64,000 nucleotides of DNA from positions 62,001 to 126,000 of the forward strand of contig NZ_JAFCKH010000008.1 in the NCBI RefSeq assembly GCF_018130505.1, in the 5' to 3' direction. Made by a program: the position numbers and the translations under genes. Of the stretch, positions 26,411 through 35,765 are shown in pieces. The stretch's first letter is position 1, and each line of letters begins with the position of its first letter. The DNA comes from Bradyrhizobium tropiciagri. GTDB lineage: Bacteria > Pseudomonadota > Alphaproteobacteria > Rhizobiales > Xanthobacteraceae. The notes beneath the pieces are model-generated. The model was not told where the DNA came from, ran no database searches, and saw only the letters and a program-made list of their open reading frames with translations.

Positions 26411-26785
26411 TCAGGCCGCGCGCTTCTTCTTTGCGGCGGCAGGCGCCGGTGCGCAAGATTGCCGTGCCTGATGGCCCTCGCCCCAGGCTTTCAATATATC
26501 GATCACCGGGCGCAGGCTCTCGCCGAGTTCGGACAGCGTGTATTCGACCCGCGGCGGCACCTCGGCATAGACCTTGCGGATCACGAGGCCGTCATCCTCC
26601 AGCGCGCGCAGCTGCTTGGTCAGCATGCGCTGGGTGATGCCGGGCATCCGCCGCCGCAATTCGCCGAAGCGCTGGGTGCCGGCCTGCAGGTGATAGAGGA
26701 TCACGCCTTTCCATTTGCCGTCGATCAGGTCGAGCGCCGCCTCGACCGCGCAGCCCGGCCGCCGCTCGAAGTTCTGCCGTTTCAT
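26411..26785 (-). CDS. HxlR-family transcriptional regulator
   Basis: 124 residues from ATG 26785 (AGGAAG upstream). The HxlR winged helix is clear: GCAVEAALDLIDGKWKGVILYHL, FGELRRRMPGITQRMLTKQLRALEDDGLV, then the wing RVEYTLSELGESLRPVI. The single cysteine (residue 12 in RRPGC) is at the position used for redox or electrophile sensing in several members (YodB, QorR). It is divergent from a quinone-oxidoreductase-like gene, the same arrangement as QorR-qor pairs. Ends with a basic KKKRAA tail. Confidence 0.9.
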   Translation of the reverse strand: MKRQNFERRPGCAVEAALDLIDGKWKGVILYHLQAGTQRFGELRRRMPGITQRMLTKQLRALEDDGLVIRKVYAEVPPRVEYTLSELGESLRPVIDILKAWGEGHQARQSCAPAPAAAKKKRAA

Positions 26786-26812
26786 GCGATTCTTCCTGGG
26801 ATTTTTCCCAAT

Positions 26813-26852
26813 AGTATACAAACGGGGACTAGTTCCCTGAATTTACAGTACT
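26813..26852. promoter_or_regulatory. imperfect dyad between hxlR-type and oxidoreductase genes
   Basis: Centred on ACTAGT with GGGG/TCCC flanks, and outer AGTATAC / CAGTACT partly paired. It lies 28 bases before the regulator start and about 63 before the oxidoreductase start. HxlR regulators typically bind such dyads; the assignment is inference. Confidence 0.35.
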
Positions 26853-26914
26853 TGCCAAACGGACGCCAGCGCGACAGGTAAGGCGCAGGCCATCGCCCAC
26901 CACGGAGACAAGGC

Positions 26915-27928
26915 ATGAAAGCCGTCGGATATCAGACATCGCTGCCGATCGAGGCAGCCGAGTCACTGGTCGATTTCGAGACCGCCAAGCCGGAGCCGAA
27001 GGGCCGCGACATCCGCGTCGCGGTGAAGGCGATCTCGGCCAACCCGGTCGACTACAAGGTCCGCAAGCGCGCCGCGCCGCCGGCGGGCGAGTACAAGATC
27101 CTCGGCTTCGATGCGGCCGGCGTGGTCGATGCGGTCGGTCCGGAGGTGTCGCTGTTCAAGCCCGGCGACGAGGTGTTCTATGCCGGCTCGATCCTGCGCC
27201 AGGGCACCAATTCGGAATTCCATTTGGTCGACGAGCGCATCGTCGGCAACAAGCCTTCCTCGCTGTCGTTCGCGCAGGCCGCGGCACTGCCGCTGACCTC
27301 GATCACCGCCTGGGAATTGCTGTTCGACCGGCTCGGCGCCGTGCCGGGCAAGAGCCTCGATGCCCGCACGCTCCTGATCACCGGCGGCGCCGGTGGCGTC
27401 GGCTCGATCCTGATCCAGCTCGCGCGCCGCCTCACCGGGCTCACGGTGGTCGCGACCGCGACGCGGCCGGAGTCGCAGAAGTGGTGCCGTGATCTCGGCG
27501 CGCACGCCGTGATCGATCACTCGCAGCCGATGAAGGAACAGATCGAAAGACTGAAGCTGCCGCCGGTCGGCCTCGTCGCCAGCCTCACCTACACCGACCA
27601 GCACTACAAGGGCATCGCCGACTTCATCGCCCCGCAGGGCAGGTTCGGCCTGATCGACGATCCGCCGGAGTTCAACATCGCCGCATTCAAGGGCAAGGCG
27701 GTGTCGGTGCATTGGGAATCGATGTTCACGCGCTCGTCATTCCAGACCCCGGACATGATCGCGCAGCATCATCTGCTCAACGACGTCGCCGACCTCATCG
27801 ACAAGGGCGTGCTGCGCACCACGCTCGACCAGACCTTCGGCACCATCAATGCCACGAACCTCAAGCGTGCCCACGCGCTGCTCGAAAGCGGCAAGTCGCG
27901 CGGCAAGATCGTGCTGGAGGGGTGGTAG
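26915..27928 (+). CDS. zinc-independent medium-chain dehydrogenase (quinone oxidoreductase-like)
   Basis: 337 residues. An MDR-fold protein: GroES-like N-terminal half (ISANPVDYKVRKR, LGFDAAGVVDAVG, FKPGDEVFYAGSI) and Rossmann half with GGAGGVGSILIQLARRL for NADPH. Catalytic and structural zinc cysteines are absent, placing it in the quinone-reductase/ZADH branch (QorA-like). With the divergent HxlR regulator it likely forms a quinone- or electrophile-inducible detoxification pair (inference from gene pairing). Confidence 0.87.
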   Translation: MKAVGYQTSLPIEAAESLVDFETAKPEPKGRDIRVAVKAISANPVDYKVRKRAAPPAGEYKILGFDAAGVVDAVGPEVSLFKPGDEVFYAGSILRQGTNSEFHLVDERIVGNKPSSLSFAQAAALPLTSITAWELLFDRLGAVPGKSLDARTLLITGGAGGVGSILIQLARRLTGLTVVATATRPESQKWCRDLGAHAVIDHSQPMKEQIERLKLPPVGLVASLTYTDQHYKGIADFIAPQGRFGLIDDPPEFNIAAFKGKAVSVHWESMFTRSSFQTPDMIAQHHLLNDVADLIDKGVLRTTLDQTFGTINATNLKRAHALLESGKSRGKIVLEGW

Positions 27929-27994
27929 GCCTGCAACCACGGCCTCGCCATGCCCAGGCGACATCCCGGGCATGATATCCCCACGGGCGGGCGC

Positions 27995-28014
27995 GTGGCT
28001 TTTGCCAAAGCCAC
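27995..28014. repeat. hairpin downstream of the oxidoreductase gene
   Basis: Perfect eight-base stem GTGGCTTT (27995-28002) / AAAGCCAC (28007-28014) with loop TGCC, 67 bases past the stop. No T tract. Confidence 0.4.
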
Positions 28015-28119
28015 GACCTCGCCTGTATGATTTGCGGAACGATCACCCCGTCCTCAATCCGGCCGACGCAAGAAGCGGCTGGAGCGGCGGTGAACCCCGA
28101 TGGGGATGGGAGGATGCCG

Positions 28120-29199
28120 ATGAGTTTGCTCACGGCCGATCCGTCGCGGATCGATCCGCAGTGGATGACGCGGGCGCTGCGTGAAGCCGGTGCGATCGAC
28201 CAGGTCAGGGTCATCGACCTCGCCTGCGCGCCGGTCGGCAACGGCCTTGTCGGAGACAGTTATCGATTTCGCCTGACCTATGACGGTGTCGAGCCGAAAG
28301 CGCCGGCAAGCGTCATCGGCAAATTCCCGGCCGTGGACCCGGACAGCCGCCGCTCCGGCTCCGCGCACGTTCTCTACGTCCGCGAGGTCGCGTTCTATCG
28401 CGAGCTGGCGACCACCGTTGCAATTCACACACCCCGCCCGATCCTCGCCGAGATCGATCCCGAGACCGACGACTTCACGCTGATCCTGGAGGATCTGGCG
28501 CCCGCGCGCCATGGTGACCAACTCGCCGGCTGCGCGATCGCCGACTGCCGGACGGCGATGGCCGAAGCCGCCGCCCTGCATGCCCCGCGATGGAACGATC
28601 CGACCCTCAACTCGGTGCATTGCTTTGCGACAGTAGCAAGCAGGCGCGCGGATATCCGTGCGAAATTGCCCGCCATCATCGGTCACTACAAGGACCGCTA
28701 TCGCGGCGTGATCGAGCCGGAATTCCTGGCGCTGATCGACAGGCTTGCCGATACGATACCGCGCTATCAGTCGGATCAATCGACGCCGCGAACCTTGCAA
28801 CATGCGGACTTCCGGCTGGACAACATGCTGTTCGAGGTGCGGGGCAATAGCCATCCGATGGCGACGCTGGATTGGCAGACGCTCACGGTTGGAGCGGGAA
28901 TCGTTGACGTCGCCTACTTCCTCTCGGCCGGCATCGATCCGTCGGAACGGCGGCTTCATGAAGCCGACCTGGTGCGGTTCTATCATTCGGAGCTGCTCCG
29001 TCGCGGCGTGCGGGACTATGGCTGGGAGCATTGCTGGCACGATTATCAGCGCTACACGCTGCATGGGATCATGATGGGCGTCGTCTCCGCGCTCAGCGTG
29101 CAGCGTTCCGAGCGCGGCGATGCCCTGTTCCTGAAAATGACTCGCGGCGCCTGCGCGCAAGCGCTGGATCACGACAGTTTTGCATACTGGCAGGACTAA
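28120..29199 (+). CDS. aminoglycoside-phosphotransferase-like kinase
   Basis: 359 residues from ATG 28120, with GGGAGG seven bases upstream. The kinase-like fold shows VIGKFP (nucleotide-binding lysine), YVREVAFYREL, DFTLILEDLAP, the catalytic loop LQHADFRLDNMLFE and LDWQTLTVGAGIVDVAYFL (magnesium Asp). It is close to the EcKinase/DUF1679 branch that phosphorylates small molecules such as steroids or hydroxylated lipids in other organisms; antibiotic resistance is not implied. It is followed by the unknown 375-residue protein, probably in one functional unit, with a repeat between. Confidence 0.8.
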   Translation: MSLLTADPSRIDPQWMTRALREAGAIDQVRVIDLACAPVGNGLVGDSYRFRLTYDGVEPKAPASVIGKFPAVDPDSRRSGSAHVLYVREVAFYRELATTVAIHTPRPILAEIDPETDDFTLILEDLAPARHGDQLAGCAIADCRTAMAEAAALHAPRWNDPTLNSVHCFATVASRRADIRAKLPAIIGHYKDRYRGVIEPEFLALIDRLADTIPRYQSDQSTPRTLQHADFRLDNMLFEVRGNSHPMATLDWQTLTVGAGIVDVAYFLSAGIDPSERRLHEADLVRFYHSELLRRGVRDYGWEHCWHDYQRYTLHGIMMGVVSALSVQRSERGDALFLKMTRGACAQALDHDSFAYWQD

Positions 29200-29238
29200 A
29201 GCGCGATGAGATCGTCATCGCGCTTGGGCTCTTTGTTT

Positions 29239-29287
29239 GAGCATGATCTTTCCGGGAAACCCCTTCACACTTTTCCGGATCATGCTC
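29239..29287. repeat. palindromic intergenic repeat, copy 2
   Basis: GAGCATGATC (29239-29248) pairs with GATCATGCTC (29278-29287); interior CCGGGAAA...TTTTCCGG partly pairs. It matches the element at 677-725 closely. It sits in the 113 bases between the phosphotransferase and the following gene. Confidence 0.85.
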
Positions 29288-29312
29288 CAGGGAACATCGA
29301 AAGGGACCTTGC

Positions 29313-30440
29313 GTGCTCAACAAACTCGACGACTTCCCGATCCATCAGACGCCGGAGCCGATCGCGGTGCCCGTCACCAGCGACCGCAACGTCTATGACC
29401 GGACCTGGTTCAACGGCTACACGGCCGACGGCGCGTACTATTTCGGCATCGGCATCGCGATCTACCCGCACCGCAAGATCCTCGATTGCGCCTTCAGCGT
29501 CGTGGAGCGTGGCGGACGACAACACTGCTTCTACGGGTCGCGACGGGCGCCGATCGAACGCACCGAGATGCAGGTCGGCCCGTTTCGGCTGGAGGTCCTC
29601 GAACCGATGCTGCGGACCCGCGTCGTGCTCGAAGACAACGCGACCGGCCTCGCCTGCGACCTGACCTTCTCCGCACGCACGGCGGCAATCCAGGAGGCGC
29701 GCCAGACGCTCTGGTCGGGCGACCGCCGCGCCATGGACTCGACCCGGTTCGATCAATTCGGACGCTGGCGCGGCGTCATCAGCCACCCCGATGGCGAGAT
29801 CAAGGTCGACGATCAATCATGCTACGGCACCAAGGATCGCTCCTGGGGCGTCCGCAATGTCGGCGAACGCGACGTCGGCGGCGCGCCGATGCCGCCGCCG
29901 AGCGTGTTCTTCCTGTGGGCACCGCTGTTCTGGGACGACCACATCTCGCATGCCATCTTCTTCGACGGCACGCGCGGCGAGGCGCTGGTCCGCGAGGGCA
30001 TCACCGCGCCGCTCTACGGAAGCGAGGGTGACGTTCCCGGCGTCGTCGACGGGCTCGACCGCCGCATGGCAACCGCGCGGCATCGCGTGACATACGTCCC
30101 GAACACCCGCCTCGCACAATCCGCCGAAATCGACCTTGTCGACATCGACGGCCGGACGAGCACCATCGCGCTCGACCCGATCCTCAAATTCCAGATGAAG
30201 GGCCTCGGCTACGGTCATCCGCAATGGGGCCAGGGCATGTGGAAGGGAGAGCTGGAGATCGGCGGCGAGTCGTTCGATCCTTCGACGCTCGACCCGCTCG
30301 CCCGGGAGAACGTGCACGTGCAGCAAGTCGTGCGCGCTCGCCAGGGCGAAAAAACGGGAGTTGGCGTGCTGGAACACCTGTGCTTCGGCCCCTACCGCCC
30401 GGCCGGCTTCAGCGAGTTTCTCGACGGCGCCAAGGGCTAA
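29313..30440 (+). CDS. unknown protein with AttH/CrtC-like (lipocalin-type) features
   Basis: 375 residues from GTG 29313 with AAAGGGA upstream. Beta-rich sequence throughout; motifs DRTWFNGY, CYGTKDRSWGVRNVG and FLWAPLFWDDHISHAIFFDG are similar to AttH/hydroxyneurosporene-synthase-like proteins, where a DRSWG segment is conserved. No signal peptide. Such proteins often neighbour phosphotransferase-like kinases and steroid or terpenoid metabolism genes in Proteobacteria (from memory). The family link is tentative and the reaction unknown. Confidence 0.65.
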   Translation: MLNKLDDFPIHQTPEPIAVPVTSDRNVYDRTWFNGYTADGAYYFGIGIAIYPHRKILDCAFSVVERGGRQHCFYGSRRAPIERTEMQVGPFRLEVLEPMLRTRVVLEDNATGLACDLTFSARTAAIQEARQTLWSGDRRAMDSTRFDQFGRWRGVISHPDGEIKVDDQSCYGTKDRSWGVRNVGERDVGGAPMPPPSVFFLWAPLFWDDHISHAIFFDGTRGEALVREGITAPLYGSEGDVPGVVDGLDRRMATARHRVTYVPNTRLAQSAEIDLVDIDGRTSTIALDPILKFQMKGLGYGHPQWGQGMWKGELEIGGESFDPSTLDPLARENVHVQQVVRARQGEKTGVGVLEHLCFGPYRPAGFSEFLDGAKG

Positions 30441-30477
30441 CGAGACAAGGCCTAGCGCGGCAACAAGGGAAATCCGC

Positions 30478-30789
30478 TCATGGACGCGCCTCCTCGATCG
30501 GCGGCACGCCATCGACGAACATCAACCGACGGTCCAGTGCGGACCGCCGGTGCTCGAGCGCCTAGGCATATTCGGCCGAAGCCTACCATTCGCGCGCTCT
30601 CGCCATCGTCGGGAATTCGACGATGACGATGGTCTTGAGCGGCGGGCCGCCCTCCACCAGCTCGGCGGCGCCGCCACGCACAATGTAGCGGCCGCCGTAG
30701 CGTTCAATCGTCTTCGCCGCCAGCGTACGATAGGCCTCGAACGCGGCAGCGTCCCGCGTCTCGACCTCAGAGATCACATAGGCCGGCAC
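30478..30789 (-). pseudogene. DUF1330 protein gene with two in-frame amber codons
   Basis: ATG 30789 opens MPAYVISEVETRDAAAFEAY, then KTIERYGGRYIVRGG and IVIVEFPTMARAREW, all DUF1330 hallmarks, but TAG at 30585-30583 stops it at 68 residues. The same frame continues with ASAEYA, a second TAG (30564-30562), then ALEHRRSALDRRLMFVDGVPP to TGA 30480-30478, the normal family ending. Family members are about 95-100 residues, so the reading frame is complete apart from two substitutions. It starts five bases after the SDR stop, as the second gene of an operon. Confidence 0.8.
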
Positions 30790-30794
30790 GCGGC

Positions 30795-31589
30795 TTACGC
30801 GATCGTGTTGACGATGCCGCCCTCGGCGCGCAGCGCGGCGCCGTTGGTCGCAGCTGCTTCCCGGGAGCAGACATAGACGACCATGTTGGCGATCTCCTCG
30901 GGGGTGGCGAAGCGCTGCAGGATCGAGGTCGGGCGGTGCTGCTTGACGAACTTGGTCGCCGCTTCCTCAAGCGACTCGCCGTTCTGCCGGGCCAGATCCT
31001 TGACGAAGGTCTCGACGCCCTCCGACATGGTCGGCCCGGGCAGAACCGAATTCACGGTAACGGCGGTGCCGCGGGTCAGCTCCGCGAGCCCGCGCGAGAT
31101 CGCGAGCTGCGCGGTCTTGGTCATGCCGTACTGGATCATCTCGGTCGGAATGTTGAGCCCGGACTCCGATGAAATGAAGACAATGCGGCCCCAGTTGCGC
31201 TTCAGCATGCCCTGCATGTAGCCGCGCGACAGCCGCACGCCCGACATCACGTTGGTGTCGAAGTAGCGGCTCCAGTCCTCATCGGGGATATCGAAGAACG
31301 GTTTCGCCTCGTAGATACCGGTATTGTTGACGAGGATATCGGCCTGCGGCAGCGCGGTGAGCAGCGCCTTGCAGCCTTCCGACGTCGAGACGTCGGCGGC
31401 GATGCCGCGGACCTTTGCACCTGGCAGCTCCTTGCCGATTTCCGCGACGGTGGCGTCGACCTTGGCCTGGCCGCGCCCGTTGACGACGACCTCCGCCCCG
31501 GTCGCGGCAAGGCCTCTTGCGATGGCTTTGCCGATGCCTGCGGTCGAGCCGGTCACCAACGCGGTCTTTCCGGAAAGGTCGATTTTCAT
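30795..31589 (-). CDS. short-chain dehydrogenase/reductase
   Basis: 264 residues from ATG 31589, with GGAG ten bases upstream. Classical SDR: TGSTAGIGKAIA (cofactor loop), NNTG, catalytic Ser in FISSESG and YGMTK (Tyr, Lys), then PGPTMSEGV. The arginine in NGRGQ at the end of beta2 suggests NADP(H). Substrate unknown. The DUF1330 remnant follows. Transcribed divergently from the chemotaxis receptor gene across 400 bases. Confidence 0.88.
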   Translation of the reverse strand: MKIDLSGKTALVTGSTAGIGKAIARGLAATGAEVVVNGRGQAKVDATVAEIGKELPGAKVRGIAADVSTSEGCKALLTALPQADILVNNTGIYEAKPFFDIPDEDWSRYFDTNVMSGVRLSRGYMQGMLKRNWGRIVFISSESGLNIPTEMIQYGMTKTAQLAISRGLAELTRGTAVTVNSVLPGPTMSEGVETFVKDLARQNGESLEEAATKFVKQHRPTSILQRFATPEEIANMVVYVCSREAAATNGAALRAEGGIVNTIA

Positions 31590-31989
31590 TTGGGAGGTCT
31601 CCTGTTGACTGCCAGCCATATTTGGATGCGCGCGCGGTCGCGCAACAGTTCATGACACACGGCAGCTGCGCAAATTCACCGCAGGCGCCGACCGGCATTT
31701 CAGCACCGCCGGCGTGCCGACGACAGATCATGGGCAGCAAGCATGATCGTGGTCGGCCATTTTGCCGCAAGCGATCTTTCGTAAATGAATCGTCTCGCGC
31801 ACCATCATCCAATCTTCATATGAAACATCGCGTGCGCGCGAATTGCCTTCACACATTGTCAATGCCGCGACTGTAAGTCGTCGGCGCAAATAGCCTGAGT
31901 AACTCAAGCTATTGTTCGGCAACCGGACGCGGGCCTCCCCTCCAGCGATAACGACGTCCGGAGCTTTGCGACTGACAGGAATGCATCAC
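31590..31989. other. 400-base divergent intergenic region
   Basis: No gene is supported. The right part holds the dyad AATAGC-c-TGAGT-a-ACTCA-a-GCTATT at 31889-31913 (stems of six and five bases), about 76 bases before the chemotaxis receptor start. The rest shows no clear promoter pair or repeat. Confidence 0.5.
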
Positions 31990-33984
31990 ATGCGCGCTAT
32001 CTCCAGGACGAAACGGCTTGCCGCCGTCATCCTGAAACGACTTCGCCCCAGCCTCAAAAGCCAGATCGCAATGCTTGGAATCGGCGGGGTGGCGATCGTC
32101 AGCGTCACCTCCCTCGGCGGCCTCGATTACGTCACGCGCGTCCAGCATGAATCCGACGGCAGCATGCGGTTCAGGACACAACTGTCCGAACTGTCCGATG
32201 GCTTTCTGGAGACGCAGCAGATCGCGGCACGCTTCCTGAAGTCGCGCGACGAGGGATTGGCGAAAAAACTCGGCGATCGTGTCGCGGACGAGGTGCTGCT
32301 GCTCGACAAGCTCGAAGCTTTCGCGGCGACGGCGCCGGACGGCGATCCGATCCGCCAGGTCGCATCCCTGCGCAGCGGCATCAATCTCTATGCGACGCGC
32401 TTCCAGAACATCGTCGGCGCGCAGCGCGTGCTGGGGTTGAACCCGAACGATGGCTTGCAGGGCAAGCTGCGCAGCGCCGCCCAGCAGTTCGAGGCGAGAG
32501 TTGCACAGCTCGATCAGCCGCATTTGACGGTTCTGCTGCTGACGATGCGTCGCCTCGAAAAGGATTTTGCCCTCAGCGGTGAGGAGCGGTTCGGCGACCA
32601 GCTCAACGATCGCGAGTCCGAATTCGAGACCGCGCTGGCGGCGTCGACGCTGAAGGCGGATGTGAAGGCCGAGGTCCTCGGCCTCGCCCGCGCCTACAAG
32701 CTCGCTTTTGCCGGCTTCCTCGTCTCGCGCCAGACGCTGGACGACCAGATGGACGATCTCGGCCAGATCTTCGATCGGACCCGGCCGATGCTGCTCAAGG
32801 TCGCCGATGCGGCCAATTCGCGCGCCGAGTTCGCGCAGCGGCGGGCCGATGACGTCAGGTTGACGCTGGTCTGGGCGATCGGCCTCACCGCATTCGCCCT
32901 CACCCTGCTTGCCGTGCTGTTCGGCCGTCGCGTGGCGGGCCTGATCAGCCGGATGAGCGCGGCGATGCACCGGCTGGCGGAAGGACAGTTCGACGTCATC
33001 CTGCCCGGCCTCGACCGCACGGACGAGATCGGTGGCATGGCGCGGGCCGTCGAGAGCCTGAAGACCAAAGCGGAGGAGAAGGCGCGCCTCGAGCTCGATG
33101 CGCGGCTGGAGGAAGACCGCCGCGCGGCCGGCCGGCACAAGGCCGAACTGGCGCGGCTGGCCTCGGCCTTCGAGGCCAGCGCCGGCAACGTCATCGCGAC
33201 GGTTTCGGCGGCATCGGAGGAGCTGGCTTCGTCCGCCCGCGACCTGAGCGACACCGCCCATCACACCCAGGACCTCTCGGCCAACGTCGCGGCCGCTTCG
33301 GAAGAAGCCTCCGACAACGTCGTTCGCGTTGCGGCCGCCACCGAACAGATGATCGCCTCGGCTGCCGAGATCGGCCGCCAGGTCGGCGAATCCGCCGGCA
33401 TCGCCAGCGAAGCCGTCCGGCAGGCCAGACAGACCGACGACCGGATGGCGCAGCTCGCGGCCGCCGCCGATCGCATCGGCGATGTGGTGCAGCTGATCGC
33501 CGCGATCGCGCGGCAGACCAACCTGCTGGCGCTGAACGCGACCATCGAGGCGGCGCGGGCCGGAGCCGCGGGCTCGGGATTCGCGGTGGTCGCGCAGGAG
33601 GTCAAGACGCTGGCGCGGCAGACCGCGGAAGCCACCGAGGACATCCGCGCGCAGATCGCCGGCATCCAGGCCGCGACGCGCGAGTCCGCCGGTGCGATCA
33701 GCGACATCGCCGGCATCATCGGCCGGATCTCCGAGATCGCCTCGCACGTGGCACAGGCCATCGAGGCGCAAGGCGGCGCGACGCGGAGCATTGCCGAGAG
33801 CGTTCAGATCGCCTCGGAGCGAACCTCGCAGGTGGCCGTCAGCATCGGCCAGGTCGCGAGCGGCGCCTCGCGGACCGGCGATGCCTCCTCGCAGGTGCTG
33901 AGTTCGGCAAGGCTGTTGTCGGACAGCAACGGCCGCCTGAAGCAGGAGCTCGATAACTTCATCGCCACCATCCGCGCGGGCTAA
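31990..33984 (+). CDS. methyl-accepting chemotaxis protein
   Basis: 664 residues from ATG 31990 (CAGGA upstream; ATG 31981 is possible). A transmembrane helix at about 25-45, a helical periplasmic sensor domain (about 50-290, two long helical bundles resembling HBM/CHASE3-type sensors), a second helix at about 296-316, a HAMP domain ([39 protein letters not shown]), and a cytoplasmic signalling domain with hairpin [23 protein letters not shown]...[12 protein letters not shown]. Ligand unknown. No CheR-binding C-terminal pentapeptide is seen. Confidence 0.92.
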   Translation: MRAISRTKRLAAVILKRLRPSLKSQIAMLGIGGVAIVSVTSLGGLDYVTRVQHESDGSMRFRTQLSELSDGFLETQQIAARFLKSRDEGLAKKLGDRVADEVLLLDKLEAFAATAPDGDPIRQVASLRSGINLYATRFQNIVGAQRVLGLNPNDGLQGKLRSAAQQFEARVAQLDQPHLTVLLLTMRRLEKDFALSGEERFGDQLNDRESEFETALAASTLKADVKAEVLGLARAYKLAFAGFLVSRQTLDDQMDDLGQIFDRTRPMLLKVADAANSRAEFAQRRADDVRLTLVWAIGLTAFALTLLAVLFGRRVAGLISRMSAAMHRLAEGQFDVILPGLDRTDEIGGMARAVESLKTKAEEKARLELDARLEEDRRAAGRHKAELARLASAFEASAGNVIATVSAASEELASSARDLSDTAHHTQDLSANVAAASEEASDNVVRVAAATEQMIASAAEIGRQVGESAGIASEAVRQARQTDDRMAQLAAAADRIGDVVQLIAAIARQTNLLALNATIEAARAGAAGSGFAVVAQEVKTLARQTAEATEDIRAQIAGIQAATRESAGAISDIAGIIGRISEIASHVAQAIEAQGGATRSIAESVQIASERTSQVAVSIGQVASGASRTGDASSQVLSSARLLSDSNGRLKQELDNFIATIRAG

Positions 33985-33998
33985 GCCGGAACAAACAA

Positions 33999-34023
33999 AA
34001 ACGGCGCCCGAAGGCGCCGTTTT
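33999..34023. terminator. bidirectional terminator between receptor gene and rplQ
   Basis: Ten-base perfect stem AAACGGCGCC (33999-34008) / GGCGCCGTTT (34013-34022) with CGAA-type loop, T residues on the right and A residues on the left. It sits between the convergent ends at 33984 and 34047, ending both the receptor transcript and the ribosomal cluster. Confidence 0.88.
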
Positions 34024-34046
34024 CCAAACTGTGGCTCGAGACCGGC

Positions 34047-34463
34047 TTACGCCGCCTCGGATTCCGTCTCCTGGACCGGACCGGAGTCCTGGCCCTTGGC
34101 GTCGACGTCGCGGTCGACGAACTCGATCACCGCCATCGCGGCGTTGTCGCCGTAGCGGAAGCCGGCCTTGATGATGCGGGTGTAGCCGCCCTGGCGGTCC
34201 TTGTAGCGGGGCGCCAGCACGTCGAACAGCTTCTTGACCTGGTCGACGTCGCGCATCTCGGAAATCGCCTGGCGGCGCAGAGCGAGGCCGCCCTTCTTGC
34301 CGAGGGTAACGAGCTTCTCGACGATGGGCCGCAGCTCCTTGGCCTTCGGCAGCGTGGTGACGATCTGCTCGTGCTTGATCAGCGCAGCGCACATGTTGGC
34401 GAACATCGCGCGGCGATGCTCGGCGGTGCGGTTGAGCTTCCGATGAACCTTGCCGTGACGCAT
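34047..34463 (-). CDS. rplQ: 50S ribosomal protein L17
   Basis: 138 residues. [24 protein letters not shown] is the invariant L17 start; the C-terminal extension after EFVDRD is acidic and typical of alphaproteobacteria (bacterial core about 120). L17 lies by the peptide exit tunnel. Last gene of the alpha-operon part of the cluster, 168 bases after rpoA; that gap is mostly filled by a palindromic element. Confidence 0.97.
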   Translation of the reverse strand: MRHGKVHRKLNRTAEHRRAMFANMCAALIKHEQIVTTLPKAKELRPIVEKLVTLGKKGGLALRRQAISEMRDVDQVKKLFDVLAPRYKDRQGGYTRIIKAGFRYGDNAAMAVIEFVDRDVDAKGQDSGPVQETESEAA

Positions 34464-34545
34464 TGACTTATTCCTTCAAGTTGTACTTGCCGCGACGGTT
34501 CGTCGGACATGTTGCTCAGGTGGGCTGCCTGCGTTCGCCCGGGTG

Positions 34546-34624
34546 TCATTCCGGGATGGTGCGTCAGCACCAGACCCGGAATCTCGAGGTTCCGGGTTCG
34601 ATGCTGCGCATCGCCCCGGAACGA
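34546..34624. repeat. palindromic element between rpoA and rplQ
   Basis: Outer arms TCATTCCGGG / CCCCGGAACGA and inner arms ACCCGGAA / TTCCGGGT make a nested hairpin of about 79 bases in the rpoA-rplQ gap. It would be transcribed within the cluster mRNA. Confidence 0.75.
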
Positions 34625-34631
34625 CAATTGC

Positions 34632-35660
34632 TCAGTAGTGATCCTCGAAGCGCTTGGCCAGCTCGTCGATGTTCTCCGGCGGCCAGCCCGGCACTTCCAT
34701 GCCGAGGTGCAGACCCATCTGGGCCAGCACTTCCTTGATCTCGTTCAGCGACTTGCGGCCGAAGTTCGGGGTGCGGAGCATTTCCGCTTCCGACTTCTGC
34801 ACGAGGTCGCCGATGTAGACGATGTTGTCGTTCTTCAGGCAGTTTGCCGAACGCACCGAGAGCTCGAGCTCGTCGACCTTCTTGAGGAAGGCCGGGTTGA
34901 AGGCGAGATCCGGAATGATCTCCTGCGTGACTTCCTTGCGCGGCTCTTCGAAGTTGACGAACACGTTGAGCTGATCCTGCAGGATGCGCGCGGCATAGGC
35001 CACCGCGTCATCGGGCGTGATCGCGCCGTTGGTCTCGATCGTCATGGTCAGCTTGTCGTAGTCGAGGATCTGGCCCTCGCGGGTGTTCTCGACCTTGTAG
35101 GAGACCTTGCGGACCGGCGAGAACAGGCTGTCGACCGGGATCAGGCCGATCGGCGCGTCCTCGGGACGGTTGCGCTCGGCGGCGACATAGCCCTTGCCGG
35201 TGGTGACCGTGAACTCCATGCGGATCTCGGCGCCGTCGTCCAGCGTGCAGAGCTGCAGGTCGGGATTGAGCACCGTGATGTCGCCGACGGTCTGGATGTC
35301 GCCGGCGGTGACCGCGCCGGGACCCTGCTTCTTCACGACCATGCGCTTCGGGCCTTCGCCCTGCATCTTGATCGAGATGTCCTTGATGTTGAGCACGATG
35401 TCGGTGACGTCCTCACGGACGCCGGCGATCGAGGAGAACTCGTGCAGCACGCCGTCGATGTGCACCGACTGCACCGCTGCGCCCTGCAGCGAGGACAGCA
35501 GGATGCGGCGCAGCGCGTTGCCGAGCGTCTGGCCGAAGCCACGCTCGAGCGGCTCGGCGACGATGGTGGCGAAGCGGGTCGCGTCCGAGCCGGGCGTCAC
35601 CTGCAGCTTGTTCGGTCGAATGAGCTCTTGCCAATTCTTTTGGATCGTCACTGTTTTCAC
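34632..35660 (-). CDS. rpoA: RNA polymerase alpha subunit
   Basis: 342 residues, slightly longer than E. coli (329). The N-terminal dimerisation/assembly domain (about 1-230) has [20 protein letters not shown]; the C-terminal domain (about 260-330, [43 protein letters not shown]) binds UP elements and activators. Placed after rpsK as in the standard alpha operon. Confidence 0.98.
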   Translation of the reverse strand: MKTVTIQKNWQELIRPNKLQVTPGSDATRFATIVAEPLERGFGQTLGNALRRILLSSLQGAAVQSVHIDGVLHEFSSIAGVREDVTDIVLNIKDISIKMQGEGPKRMVVKKQGPGAVTAGDIQTVGDITVLNPDLQLCTLDDGAEIRMEFTVTTGKGYVAAERNRPEDAPIGLIPVDSLFSPVRKVSYKVENTREGQILDYDKLTMTIETNGAITPDDAVAYAARILQDQLNVFVNFEEPRKEVTQEIIPDLAFNPAFLKKVDELELSVRSANCLKNDNIVYIGDLVQKSEAEMLRTPNFGRKSLNEIKEVLAQMGLHLGMEVPGWPPENIDELAKRFEDHY

Positions 35661-35765
35661 CCATGGGCCAGCGCGTGAACGAAGCTGGCGTTGGAGATCG
35701 CGGAACAGTCCGCGCGGTCAATTCCAAACGATCGCAGGGCGGCACAGGGCCGCCCGCGACAAAGA

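Noticed and set aside
30583-30789. DUF1330 as an intact 68-residue protein
   Set aside because: It ends in the middle of the family domain, and the same frame continues with the missing family sequence after two TAG codons.
31909-34392. An 827-codon open frame on the minus strand opposite the chemotaxis receptor
   Set aside because: It is antisense of a GC-rich gene, covers a terminator and rplQ in another frame, and has no recognisable domain.
34546-34624. Possible intrinsic terminator between rpoA and rplQ
   Set aside because: The hairpin lacks a T tract on the transcribed strand and rplQ must be expressed with rpoA; it is listed as a repeat.
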